DNA of 10,033 bases. It comes from Bdellovibrionales bacterium. GTDB taxonomy: Bacteria; Bdellovibrionota; Bacteriovoracia; Bacteriovoracales; Bacteriovoracaceae. Location of the stretch: positions 1-10,033 of the forward strand of contig JAHFAA010000115.1 of assembly GCA_023250775.1 (NCBI GenBank), given 5' to 3'. The translations under genes were made by a program, and so were the position numbers. Shown here piece after piece: positions 1-6,902 of the stretch (positions are counted from its first letter, which is position 1; the number at the start of each line of letters is the position of its first letter). The notes beneath the pieces are model-generated. The model was not told the origin of the DNA. It searched no databases and saw nothing but the letters and a program-made list of their open reading frames with translations.

Positions 1-233
1 TGCGCGTCTTCCGTCAGAAGGCCGCAAGTGGCGATATGGCGCTTAAGAAGAAAGATGAAAACTTACTGGACGACAGTACCTTCATTCCTGATCAAAACCA
101 AAATGCCGACATCAATGCCCAGAAGAAGAAGGCCGGTGGCGGAGGTTTGGCGACGGGAGACATGATGCTCTATGGAGGCATTGGTCTGGCCCTCTTAGTT
201 GGTCTCTTCATCGCCAAACGTAAAAAGAAATAA
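1..233 (+). CDS. C-terminal part of a protein with a C-terminal membrane anchor (5' end outside window)
   Basis: The frame is open from position 3 with no stop before the ATG at 36, and only a weak ribosome-site-like AAGTGG precedes that ATG. This is therefore most likely the last ~76 residues of a longer protein cut by the window edge; a 65-residue protein starting at 36 is the alternative. The visible part is a hydrophilic stretch rich in Lys, Asp, Asn and Gln, then KKKAGGGG, one hydrophobic helix of about 18 residues (LYGGIGLALLVGLFIA) and a terminal KRKKK. Small/Gly-rich linker, helix and basic end is the layout of a C-terminal anchor or of a GlyGly-CTERM-like sorting tail; the sequence cannot decide between them. 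The stop is TAA at 231-233, eight bases from the end of the convergent membrane-protein operon. Function is unknown. Confidence 0.7.
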   Translation, partial: RVFRQKAASGDMALKKKDENLLDDSTFIPDQNQNADINAQKKKAGGGGLATGDMMLYGGIGLALLVGLFIAKRKKK

Positions 234-241
234 TCACTCTC

Positions 242-2437
242 TCAAGGATGCGCCGGTGCTGCCACTGGCGCTGCCGGTTTTTTCTCATCCACTTTAGTTT
301 CTGCTGCGGCTGCATCTTTCTTCTTTAAAAAGAAGATTGGGAAGGCCGAACGGCGATAGCGTGACGAAATTTGTTCAAAGATGGAAACACCAGAATCTTT
401 CGAGATATCCTGTTCAGCGGTTTCATATCCGCTCAAGGCATCAGCGGTATTTAAATTTTCCACCTTGGTGGCAGCATCGGCACCGGAGCCGGCCTCATCA
501 TCGTCGAATAATTTTCCCGCGGTGGTTGGTGCCGCGAGTGACGGCAAATTCACACCTTTGGATTTTGCCAGCTGATCGAGGCCCATTTCTTTTAATTTGT
601 CCTTCATCTTATCAGATTCTCCGGTAGATCCTCCTGACAGAGGACCGAGTGAGGCCAGCAGACTGGGAGTCATTTTTGCCTCCATCGCCTTCATATCTCT
701 TTGTACCTTGGCCTTAAATTCCTTGGTCAAATCATCAAAGCTGCGAGGATTCTTCTCTCCCTTTTTCCTGAGCATATCCAGATATTTTTCTTTTAGCTTC
801 TCGGCGGCCTTTTTCATTTTTGCCGCCAAGGCCGGTGTGAAGGTACTGGTGAATCTGGAGCCCACTCCCTTATTGCGGCTTAAACCGTTGTTGGCATCGG
901 CGACTGTTTGAGGAGTGGTAGAGAGTCCTTCGAATCCGGGAAAGTCGATCCCCTTGATCGGCTGCGGATTGGGAGTGTTCACGGTTGTACAGCTATTGGT
1001 GGAGGCACAACTGCAATCATTATTGCTTAGTCCTCCGCTGCTACCTTGCGATGGAGTTCCCGAGACACAACCACCAAGCCCTGTTCCTGGATCAGATTCA
1101 GTCGAGGTTGAGGTTGGTGCCGTCGTGCCATCTCCGGAGTGAGTGGTAACGGTTGTGCCTGGCGGGGCCACATCAGGTCCTGCCATTTTTTTATGGACGA
1201 GGGCCCTAAGCTGCTCATAGGCCGCTTCTCTTTTTTGTAAATCACTGGCCTTACGCTGGGCAATTGAAAAACCCCATCCCATAATGCCGGCCATGACTCC
1301 GATAAAGACCGCTCTGACCCAGCCATTGGCAGTGGCGGCATTCGCCCAGCCTTTAAAAAAGGCAATGAGTCCTATGGTGACAGCGGCGGCCAGCAAAATA
1401 TCCCAGATGATCTGTTCCCCATGACCGGCCTGTGCCGTTGGAAAAATCTGCTCCATAAATTTGCTCATCATGGATTTTGTTTTGGCGATCGATTCTGGTG
1501 AGTCAGGAGTGGTTTTCTCAAAAAACAGTCCACCTGCGATGGCATTTTGAACTTGATAATGGGCCTGGTAATCTACAACAGAAGGGGATTGAAAAGAGCT
1601 ACCAGTGAAGACTGAATCAAGCTCTTCTTGAGTAAAGAGCTGATCCACATTTTCATGCTCAATATCTTCGCGATTAAAGGCCCTCAAATCGTCTTCATTT
1701 GGTTTGTATAATTCGGCATAGAGCCCCTTGCTCTTGGGGGGGGCATTCAAGAAGGCCGTGCCACCGACACAGGAATCAAGGTAACTACCCCAGGTGGCCA
1801 CCTTGAGGAAACCTTCCACAATGGCCACAACCAGGGCGACGATCCAAATGATCATGACCCACATCATAAATTGGGCGCGACGGTCGGCCCATACGTAGGC
1901 ATCATGAGTCTGTTTTTTTGCAGCATCAATCGCTGCGACTTGAGTGTTCACATCCGTTTCTGAGACATTCGTTACCGCCTTCAGCGATTGCTCTGAGGCC
2001 TGAGTGAAAGTGGCCCAGTTCACAACTTCAGCAATAATGAGCAAGAGTCCACCCAGTGCAAAGAGAACGCCGGAGACGTTGTTGGGACAGATAAAGAAGA
2101 TGGCAGATAGGGCGATGACTAAGGCAAAAATAGACATAAGAATTTCTTGGTGCGTGGCCGTGCTGTTAATATCCCCGGCATCTGTAATTCCACTCCCCGC
2201 ATCGACCCCAGAGCCGCCTAAATTTGCGATACAGGCATTGTATTCGGGCGAGTCCTGCTCCATTGCGGTACAGTCTTGAAAGCTACTCGTATCACCCGGT
2301 GCTGGTTGGCTTCCGCTGCCCAGATCTGTGCCTGATCCTGACCCCTCTGCGTAGGCGGTATTCCAAACTGTCGCAAAAGACCAGTTCAGAAGGCAGATGC
2401 ACAGGACGTGAGTTAGGATTTCATTAAATCTCTTCAT
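242..2437 (-). CDS. Unrecognised secreted/multi-pass membrane protein, third gene of paralogous operon
   Basis: This 731-residue protein belongs to no family I recognise. Residues 1-30 form a signal peptide with a likely AYA|E cleavage site, leaving a mature start rich in GSGSG. Two Cys (56, 69) follow in the exported N-terminal segment. Hydrophobic helices lie near 99-117, 121-144, 189-212, 342-362 and 372-392. Residues 420-500 are a Ser/Thr/Gly/Pro linker with four Cys (457, 475, 477, 483). Residues 535-600 are a Lys-rich charged helix, and 677-703 carry the family motif ending RYRRSAFPIFF before an Ala/Pro/Lys tail. The ATG at 2437 has AAGGA seven bases upstream and lies 13 nt after the stop of the preceding paralogue. 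It is clearly homologous along its length to the 728-residue neighbour and more distantly to the 661-residue one. A run of eight C (coding strand) at residues 232-234 could slip. Topology and function are unresolved; an envelope complex subunit is an inference. Confidence 0.9.
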   Translation of the reverse strand: MKRFNEILTHVLCICLLNWSFATVWNTAYAEGSGSGTDLGSGSQPAPGDTSSFQDCTAMEQDSPEYNACIANLGGSGVDAGSGITDAGDINSTATHQEILMSIFALVIALSAIFFICPNNVSGVLFALGGLLLIIAEVVNWATFTQASEQSLKAVTNVSETDVNTQVAAIDAAKKQTHDAYVWADRRAQFMMWVMIIWIVALVVAIVEGFLKVATWGSYLDSCVGGTAFLNAPPKSKGLYAELYKPNEDDLRAFNREDIEHENVDQLFTQEELDSVFTGSSFQSPSVVDYQAHYQVQNAIAGGLFFEKTTPDSPESIAKTKSMMSKFMEQIFPTAQAGHGEQIIWDILLAAAVTIGLIAFFKGWANAATANGWVRAVFIGVMAGIMGWGFSIAQRKASDLQKREAAYEQLRALVHKKMAGPDVAPPGTTVTTHSGDGTTAPTSTSTESDPGTGLGGCVSGTPSQGSSGGLSNNDCSCASTNSCTTVNTPNPQPIKGIDFPGFEGLSTTPQTVADANNGLSRNKGVGSRFTSTFTPALAAKMKKAAEKLKEKYLDMLRKKGEKNPRSFDDLTKEFKAKVQRDMKAMEAKMTPSLLASLGPLSGGSTGESDKMKDKLKEMGLDQLAKSKGVNLPSLAAPTTAGKLFDDDEAGSGADAATKVENLNTADALSGYETAEQDISKDSGVSIFEQISSRYRRSAFPIFFLKKKDAAAAETKVDEKKPAAPVAAPAHP
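253..283 (+). terminator. Intrinsic terminator for the left-edge gene, embedded in the convergent CDS
   Basis: CCGG at 253-256 pairs with CCGG at 274-277, and GCC at 261-263 pairs with GGC at 267-269 around an ACT loop. The intervening bases allow three G-U pairs and one mismatch. The stem is followed at once by six T residues (278-283). It starts 20 nt after the TAA at 231-233. Read on the minus strand the wobble pairs become A-C mismatches and no U-tract follows, so it should act on plus-strand transcripts only. Confidence 0.55.
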
Positions 2438-2444
2438 AACGTTT

Positions 2445-2449
2445 TCCTT
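2445..2449 (-). promoter_or_regulatory. Ribosome binding site of the third operon gene
   Basis: AAGGA lies seven bases before the ATG at 2437, inside the 13-nt gap between the two genes. It fixes the start and implies independent initiation on a shared transcript. Confidence 0.7.
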
Positions 2450-2450
2450 G

Positions 2451-4637
2451 CTACGGGGCCGCTGGGGCCTCGGGCCTTGAGGGCACTATATTTTCTGGTT
2501 TCATTTTTACAAAAAAGCGTGGGAAAGCTGAACGTCGATAACGTGTGGAGATCTGCTCGAAGATTGAAACTTCGTCATTTTTTGAAATATCTTCATCACC
2601 CGTGGCAACAGACTTTACGGGATCACCTGAACTCATACTTTGCGATTTGGTGCTGTCGTTAACATCGGCGGCCGGCTCATCATCAAAAAGTTTGTTATTT
2701 GTAGTTGGAGCGATGGTCAAATTGGGGAGGGTTGTTTTGCTTTTGGCCAATTTATCTTGCCCAAGACCAAGTTCTTTTAACTTCGCGGCAATTTTGTCGG
2801 CATCTTTGTTCTCGGAACCGCCGAGTACTCCAAGGCTCGCCAAGACGCTCGGAGTGAGTTTGCCATCCATGACCTTCATGTCTTTTTTCACCTTGGCCAT
2901 AAATTCTTTTTGCATATCCTCAAAGCTGCGAGGATTTTGTTCCCCTTTCTTCTGTAAGAGATCAATGTATTTCGCCTTTAATTTATCGCTCATTTTTTTC
3001 ATTTTCGAAGCAAAGGCGACAGACCCCGCATTCACCACGCTGGAGGTTAAACCCTTGTTGCGGGCCAAGTTATTACTTGATGTGGTGAGGTCTTTGGGCA
3101 TTGAGGTCAGGCCTTCAACACCCTCCAAGTTGACATTGGTTGGAATAATATTGGTTGGTTCAATAACCTTGGTGCAGGTGTTGGTTGTTGCACATCCGCA
3201 GTCAGCACTCGTGACCTTGGTATTGGGACTTCCCTTGGTGCAACCCCCAAGGCCTGAGCCAGTGTCGGTCTCTGTGGAAGTCGATGGGGGAGCGGCGATG
3301 CCTCCATTATGACTGGTGATCACGGTGGTCGCGGGTGGAGGTGCTCCAGGCGCTCTCAGCTTATCAACAATCGCTGCTTTGAGAGTCTCATACGCCTCGG
3401 CCCTTTCTTTTAGTTTGTTTGCTTTGCCTTGGGCAATTCCGGCACCCCAGCCCATGATCACGGCCATGATCGCCAGAAAGACGGCGCGCGGCCATCCCGA
3501 GGCGAAGCTGACTTTTTCCCAGCCCGAATAAAAACCGACAAAGGCCAGGGCCACTCCAACAACCAGAAGAACATCCCACAGCGCCTGTTCGGTTTGATCG
3601 GCCTGTGCTTCTGGGATGAACTGGTTGAGAGTCTTCCTCATGGCCACTTTCATCCAAGAGGCCTGTTGTTGCATTTCTTTTTCTTGTAGTTTTTCATCAT
3701 CTGCAAAAAAGAGTTGTCCCGCCAAGAGGCCTTGAATACGTTGATGCTCATAATATTGTTTGAGGGAAGGAGATTGTGAGGTCTTGGAAAAAATACGGTC
3801 CTCAACTTCTTGTGCGCGATATTTGTCGTTGCTGTTTCGAACGCGAATAGTTTCATCCTTCAATAACGAAATTCCCAGATCATCGTGTTGATAAAATTGA
3901 GCATACAGACTCTTCTGCTCAACAGGCGAAGAATTCCATACCGTGGCACCGATACAGTTATCGACGTACGTGCCCCAGGTGGTGATTTTCCAAATGGCCT
4001 CAATGATGGCGAAGGCGGTGGCGCCAATCCAGATCCCCATAACAATCCACATGAAGGTTGCACGTCTTGAGGCCCACTGTTGCGCCTCTTCAGTTTGTTG
4101 TTTTGCAGCGTCGATGGCGGCAACCTGCTGCGAGTGAAAAGCGGCATCGACGTTCGTCAGCGCCTCAAGTTTAGTTTCGGAACCTTTGGTAAAAGTCGCC
4201 CAGTTAATGATTTCAAAAATAATTAAGAGCAAGGCCCCGATGGCAAAGAGCCAGGAGGAAATTTGGTTTCCACATTTGACCAGATAGAGGGTGGCCATAA
4301 GGGCGGCGAGAATGGCAAAAACGGACATGGCAATTTCTTGGTGGGTGACATTGGCATTGATATCGCCGCCACTGTCCAGGCCACTGCCCGCGCTTACCCC
4401 CGAACCTCCCAGCGTCCCGGTCAGAGCTTGGTTGTGATCAATACAGGCATTGCGCTCATCATCGTTTGTGGCCTGACTACAGTCTTGAAAGGATGCTACA
4501 TCTCCCGACCCACTGCCGATCCCCGGTACATCGGTTCCCGATCCCGACTGGCCATAAGCATTCCACGATGATCCCACGGACCAGGTTAAGAGGCAGATGC
4601 ACAAAAGCTGTGTGATGTACGGGTTAATTTTTTTCAT
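2451..4637 (-). CDS. Unrecognised secreted/multi-pass membrane protein, second gene of paralogous operon
   Basis: This 728-residue protein is a close relative of the 731-residue product of the next gene and shares its whole architecture. It has a signal peptide with likely cleavage AYG|Q after residue 29, a GSGSG-rich mature N-terminus with Cys 53 and 65, and helices near 103-121, 127-148, 195-216, 352-370 and 382-402. The linker holds Cys 466, 480, 482 and 488. A Lys-rich helical region spans 540-605, with NPRSF conserved around 568-572. The C-terminal motif occupies 682-709 (DISK ... RYRRSAFPRFF). AQA at 344-346, just before the fourth helix, is kept in all three paralogues. The start ATG overlaps the upstream gene's TGA (ATGA, 4634-4637), a layout typical of translational coupling, and AAAGGA sits eight bases upstream. 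Unlike the next gene it has no homopolymer run at the loop after the third helix. I know of no function; conservation suggests it acts with its two paralogues. Confidence 0.9.
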   Translation of the reverse strand: MKKINPYITQLLCICLLTWSVGSSWNAYGQSGSGTDVPGIGSGSGDVASFQDCSQATNDDERNACIDHNQALTGTLGGSGVSAGSGLDSGGDINANVTHQEIAMSVFAILAALMATLYLVKCGNQISSWLFAIGALLLIIFEIINWATFTKGSETKLEALTNVDAAFHSQQVAAIDAAKQQTEEAQQWASRRATFMWIVMGIWIGATAFAIIEAIWKITTWGTYVDNCIGATVWNSSPVEQKSLYAQFYQHDDLGISLLKDETIRVRNSNDKYRAQEVEDRIFSKTSQSPSLKQYYEHQRIQGLLAGQLFFADDEKLQEKEMQQQASWMKVAMRKTLNQFIPEAQADQTEQALWDVLLVVGVALAFVGFYSGWEKVSFASGWPRAVFLAIMAVIMGWGAGIAQGKANKLKERAEAYETLKAAIVDKLRAPGAPPPATTVITSHNGGIAAPPSTSTETDTGSGLGGCTKGSPNTKVTSADCGCATTNTCTKVIEPTNIIPTNVNLEGVEGLTSMPKDLTTSSNNLARNKGLTSSVVNAGSVAFASKMKKMSDKLKAKYIDLLQKKGEQNPRSFEDMQKEFMAKVKKDMKVMDGKLTPSVLASLGVLGGSENKDADKIAAKLKELGLGQDKLAKSKTTLPNLTIAPTTNNKLFDDEPAADVNDSTKSQSMSSGDPVKSVATGDEDISKNDEVSIFEQISTRYRRSAFPRFFVKMKPENIVPSRPEAPAAP

Positions 4638-6619
4638 GGCCCGTTTCCTTTCACAGGTTCGTTTTTATCAAAAAATACTGGATAGGCGGTCTTTCGATAA
4701 CGATTTGTAATGATGAGAAAGAGACTGGCGCCCGTGTCATTGCTGATATCTTGCTCTTTATATTTGAGGCCCTTTAAGGCGTCGACACTCGAGACTTCTT
4801 CGGCATTTTCTCCCCCGGCATTCTCCTTGGCCTCATCTTCGAGTTTGATTTTAGGCACCATATTTTTAAAATCGCCGGTGGCGGTGACGGGTTTTTTTAC
4901 ATTTTTACTATCGATAACATCAGTGATGCCTTTGACTTCTGGGGCGTCGAGGCCCATCACCTGACCCATCATGGAATTGATCTGCGCCACTGGATATTTT
5001 TGGATCTCGGCCTTCATGCTGGCCGACAGCTTTTTACGAATACCAAGCTCTGTCTCTTCGATGGAGCTGACAGGTTCGTCGGCATATTTTTTGGAAAAAT
5101 CTTGGAACTTCTTGCCCAGATCAGATTTTATCTTGTTAAATTTCGCGTAGGACCCGCGGTCATACTGACGTAATTCTCCAATCCCCTTTCCTTGTGCCAT
5201 ATTCGTGGCAAAGGTTTTGGAATTTTTTGCAGCATTGAGGACGCTTGCCGGCAACTCCACCACATCATTGTTGGGAACATCGGTATTCCCCTCAATAACC
5301 ATGGGGGTTTTTTTGCATCCGAGATCGGCGACCACCATGGGTTTTTTCTGATCACCGGTGGCGCAGTTCCCTTTAAGAGGATCGACCTTCTCCGTTTCTA
5401 TCGAGGTACTTTCAGGTGCTTTGAATCCATCTTTCCCTAGTGAATCAACTTTCGTCTCACTCGTGACAACCACAGGTGCTTTGAGTCTTTCTTTAAGTTT
5501 AGACAAAAGCTCGTTATATTTCTTTACTCGCTCATCCAGCTGATCTTTTTTCTCTTTGATGATGACCGCTGCAGCGATGACAAAGCCACCCACCACGGCC
5601 ATGACCGCGGCCCTAACAAAACCACTGGATTTTCCCGCCGAAAGCGCGGCCTTCACTGCTTCAAATACCGGAAGGAAGATTCCACTGAGAGCGCCCACGA
5701 TGCCAATCGCCAGCAAGGTATCATCGGCCTGGGCATCTTGGATTCCTAAGGCCGGAAGAAGCATCTTCATGGTGTTTTCCGACCATATCGGGGCGGCCTT
5801 TTTCATATTCTGAATATCGCGCATGATCGATTCGATGAGCGAGAGTTTCTGTTCTTTTGAACCAGGCACTGGCCACCACCAGGCACTGGCGCCAGAACAT
5901 TGATCGTTCCACGAGCCCGGGTATTTATTTAAAATGCCCTCAACCAAGGCAACAATCGCGGCGACAATGTACAAGGCCGCCATGACGCTTGTGACGATGT
6001 AGCGAGTATTGGCGTGATCAGCGGCCGTTTTGGTTTGTTCGATGGCCTGATTGAGTGCTTCCGTTTGTGCCGTGACAGATTCTTTGGAAACATTGGTAAT
6101 GATGGTGAGGCGCCGTGAGGCGGCGTCTTTGGTTGTGGCCGTCTGAACAATTTCAGCGATGATGTAGGCAATCGAAACAAGTCCAAAAATCCAGGCCGAA
6201 GGTTGATTGACACAGCCAATGCAGAAGAAGGTTCCGGCATATCCAGAGGCCATCGCGATCAGGAGAGTTGCGAATTCCACGGTGTGATAAGCGCTACTCA
6301 CTCCACCGCCGGCCCCTGATCCATCTCCACTGCCTAAGTCAACTAAGGTTCCAGATTGTTCATCTTGCTCCATTCGTTTCTTTCGTTCATTCATCTGATC
6401 TTCGGTTAGGCCGGAACCGTTATCGTTTTGCGCGTTCTTCAGATCTTCGGCAAATTGATCGCAGCCCCCGCTACCGGCGCCGGCGCATCGATCCGAATCC
6501 CGGGTGCTTGAACCGCTTCCTGACTCGGCAAAGGCACGATTAAATGTGATAATTTGTAAGGTGGCCAAGCACCAGCACAGCACGACTGTTAAGATCTTGC
6601 GGGTCATAAAAATTCTCAT
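4634..6619 (-). CDS. Unrecognised secreted/multi-pass membrane protein, first gene of paralogous operon
   Basis: This 661-residue protein is the most diverged and shortest of the three paralogues. It has a signal peptide with likely AFA|E cleavage after residue 31, then ESGSGSS, a Cys pair (45, 53) and a charged segment at 55-90. Helices lie near 115-136, 140-160, 207-229, 301-320 and 335-354. Cys 241 follows the third helix, as in the other two. AQA is at 296-298. The linker keeps only two Cys (419, 435) and lacks the CxC of its paralogues. The C-terminal motif is at 624-650 (DISN ... RYRKTAYPVFF). The loop between the third helix and AQA is much shorter than in the paralogues, which accounts for much of the size difference. 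Two starts are possible: ATG 6619 with AAGGG nine bases upstream, or ATG 6607 (residue 5) with GAGA six bases upstream. If the sigma-28 promoter is used, transcription starts near 6625, which would leave the first site outside the mRNA and favour 6607. Function unknown. Confidence 0.88.
   Translation of the reverse strand: MRIFMTRKILTVVLCWCLATLQIITFNRAFAESGSGSSTRDSDRCAGAGSGGCDQFAEDLKNAQNDNGSGLTEDQMNERKKRMEQDEQSGTLVDLGSGDGSGAGGGVSSAYHTVEFATLLIAMASGYAGTFFCIGCVNQPSAWIFGLVSIAYIIAEIVQTATTKDAASRRLTIITNVSKESVTAQTEALNQAIEQTKTAADHANTRYIVTSVMAALYIVAAIVALVEGILNKYPGSWNDQCSGASAWWWPVPGSKEQKLSLIESIMRDIQNMKKAAPIWSENTMKMLLPALGIQDAQADDTLLAIGIVGALSGIFLPVFEAVKAALSAGKSSGFVRAAVMAVVGGFVIAAAVIIKEKKDQLDERVKKYNELLSKLKERLKAPVVVTSETKVDSLGKDGFKAPESTSIETEKVDPLKGNCATGDQKKPMVVADLGCKKTPMVIEGNTDVPNNDVVELPASVLNAAKNSKTFATNMAQGKGIGELRQYDRGSYAKFNKIKSDLGKKFQDFSKKYADEPVSSIEETELGIRKKLSASMKAEIQKYPVAQINSMMGQVMGLDAPEVKGITDVIDSKNVKKPVTATGDFKNMVPKIKLEDEAKENAGGENAEEVSSVDALKGLKYKEQDISNDTGASLFLIITNRYRKTAYPVFFDKNEPVKGNGP
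4646..4651 (-). promoter_or_regulatory. Ribosome binding site of the second operon gene, inside the first gene's 3' end
   Basis: AAAGGA lies eight bases before the ATG at 4637, within the last codons of the preceding gene. Together with the ATGA stop/start overlap it supports coupled translation of the two paralogues. Confidence 0.7.
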
Positions 6620-6631
6620 ATATATGCACCC

Positions 6632-6658
6632 TTATCGGCTTTTTCCACCTTCTATTTA
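6632..6658 (-). promoter_or_regulatory. Sigma-28 (FliA/RpoF) type promoter of the three-gene operon
   Basis: On the minus strand TAAA (6658-6655), exactly 15 bases, then GCCGATAA (6639-6632) match the core sigma-28 consensus TAAA-N15-GCCGATAA at all twelve fixed positions. The -10 element ends 12 bases before the ATG at 6619, in the correct orientation. The predicted transcription start is near 6625. FliA-type promoters usually drive late flagellar, motor and chemotaxis genes, so co-regulation with motility is inferred. No comparable sigma-70 promoter is visible here. Confidence 0.7.
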
Positions 6659-6699
6659 GATTTTACTCTCTTAGAAATTGGCCAGGTTGAGGGGGTGGG

Positions 6700-6723
6700 G
6701 TTAGCTGGAAGATTTAAGCTAAC
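6700..6723. repeat. 7-bp inverted repeat (GTTAGCT ... AGCTAAC)
   Basis: GTTAGCT at 6700-6706 is the exact reverse complement of AGCTAAC at 6717-6723, with a 10-base loop. It lies about 40 bp upstream of the sigma-28 -35 element, so it could be a regulator site or an RNA hairpin. A second small palindrome, ATATT-ga-AATAT (6724-6735), adjoins it. Confidence 0.4.
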
Positions 6724-6751
6724 ATATTGAAATATAAGGCATATCAGAGAG

Positions 6752-6768
6752 GGGAGATGTTCGCTCCC
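6752..6768. repeat. Hairpin GGGAG-N7-CTCCC
   Basis: GGGAG at 6752-6756 pairs with CTCCC at 6764-6768 around seven bases. No T-run follows on either strand, so it does not look like a terminator. Its role is unknown; it may be chance. Confidence 0.3.
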
Positions 6769-6902
6769 GCTGCCTCAAAAAGTTGCCATTTTGCCTCATC
6801 GGGCACTGTCTTTCTTCGTATTTGACGGTTTCCACTTCAGAAAAATTAGAGCAAGATGACGCTTCCGATTTTTATAGAACTCTAAAAAATGATTGCACTT
6901 TC

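Larger units (their letters stand above)
6620..6902. other. Divergent intergenic region between the operon and the transporter gene
   Basis: This 283-bp stretch contains the sigma-28 promoter at its left end, three short inverted repeats at 6700-6768 and no convincing gene. For the rightward transporter gene I see only weak sigma-70 candidates: TTGACG at 6822-6827 without a good -10, and TATAGA at 6873-6878 without a good -35. Confidence 0.6.

Noticed and set aside
145..219. 9-bp inverted repeat GTTTGGCGA ... TCGCCAAAC
   Set aside because: The 57-base spacer is coding, and one such match is expected by chance in a window of this size.
300..760. Similar DNA around 300-760 and 2500-2945 as a mobile or direct repeat
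   Set aside because: The similarity is explained by the paralogous C-terminal domains and is diverged between copies, with only short exact matches; there are no terminal repeats or transposase.
1027..1365. 112-codon minus-strand frame overlapping the third paralogue in another frame
   Set aside because: It is an alternative frame of the Ser/Thr/Pro linker region without a ribosome site or homology I recognise.
2545..3312. A 255-codon open frame on the plus strand inside the second paralogue, and similar long frames opposite the other two
   Set aside because: They run opposite strongly supported genes, have no ribosome sites or recognisable domains, and arise from the low stop frequency opposite the coding strand.
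6757..6825. A 22-codon frame starting ATGTTCGCT as a possible leader peptide
   Set aside because: The purine-rich stretch abuts the ATG too closely, and nothing downstream suggests attenuation.
6783..6902. N-terminal extension of the transporter from a TTG at 6783
   Set aside because: The 40 extra residues are polar, unlike EamA proteins, and no ribosome site precedes the TTG.
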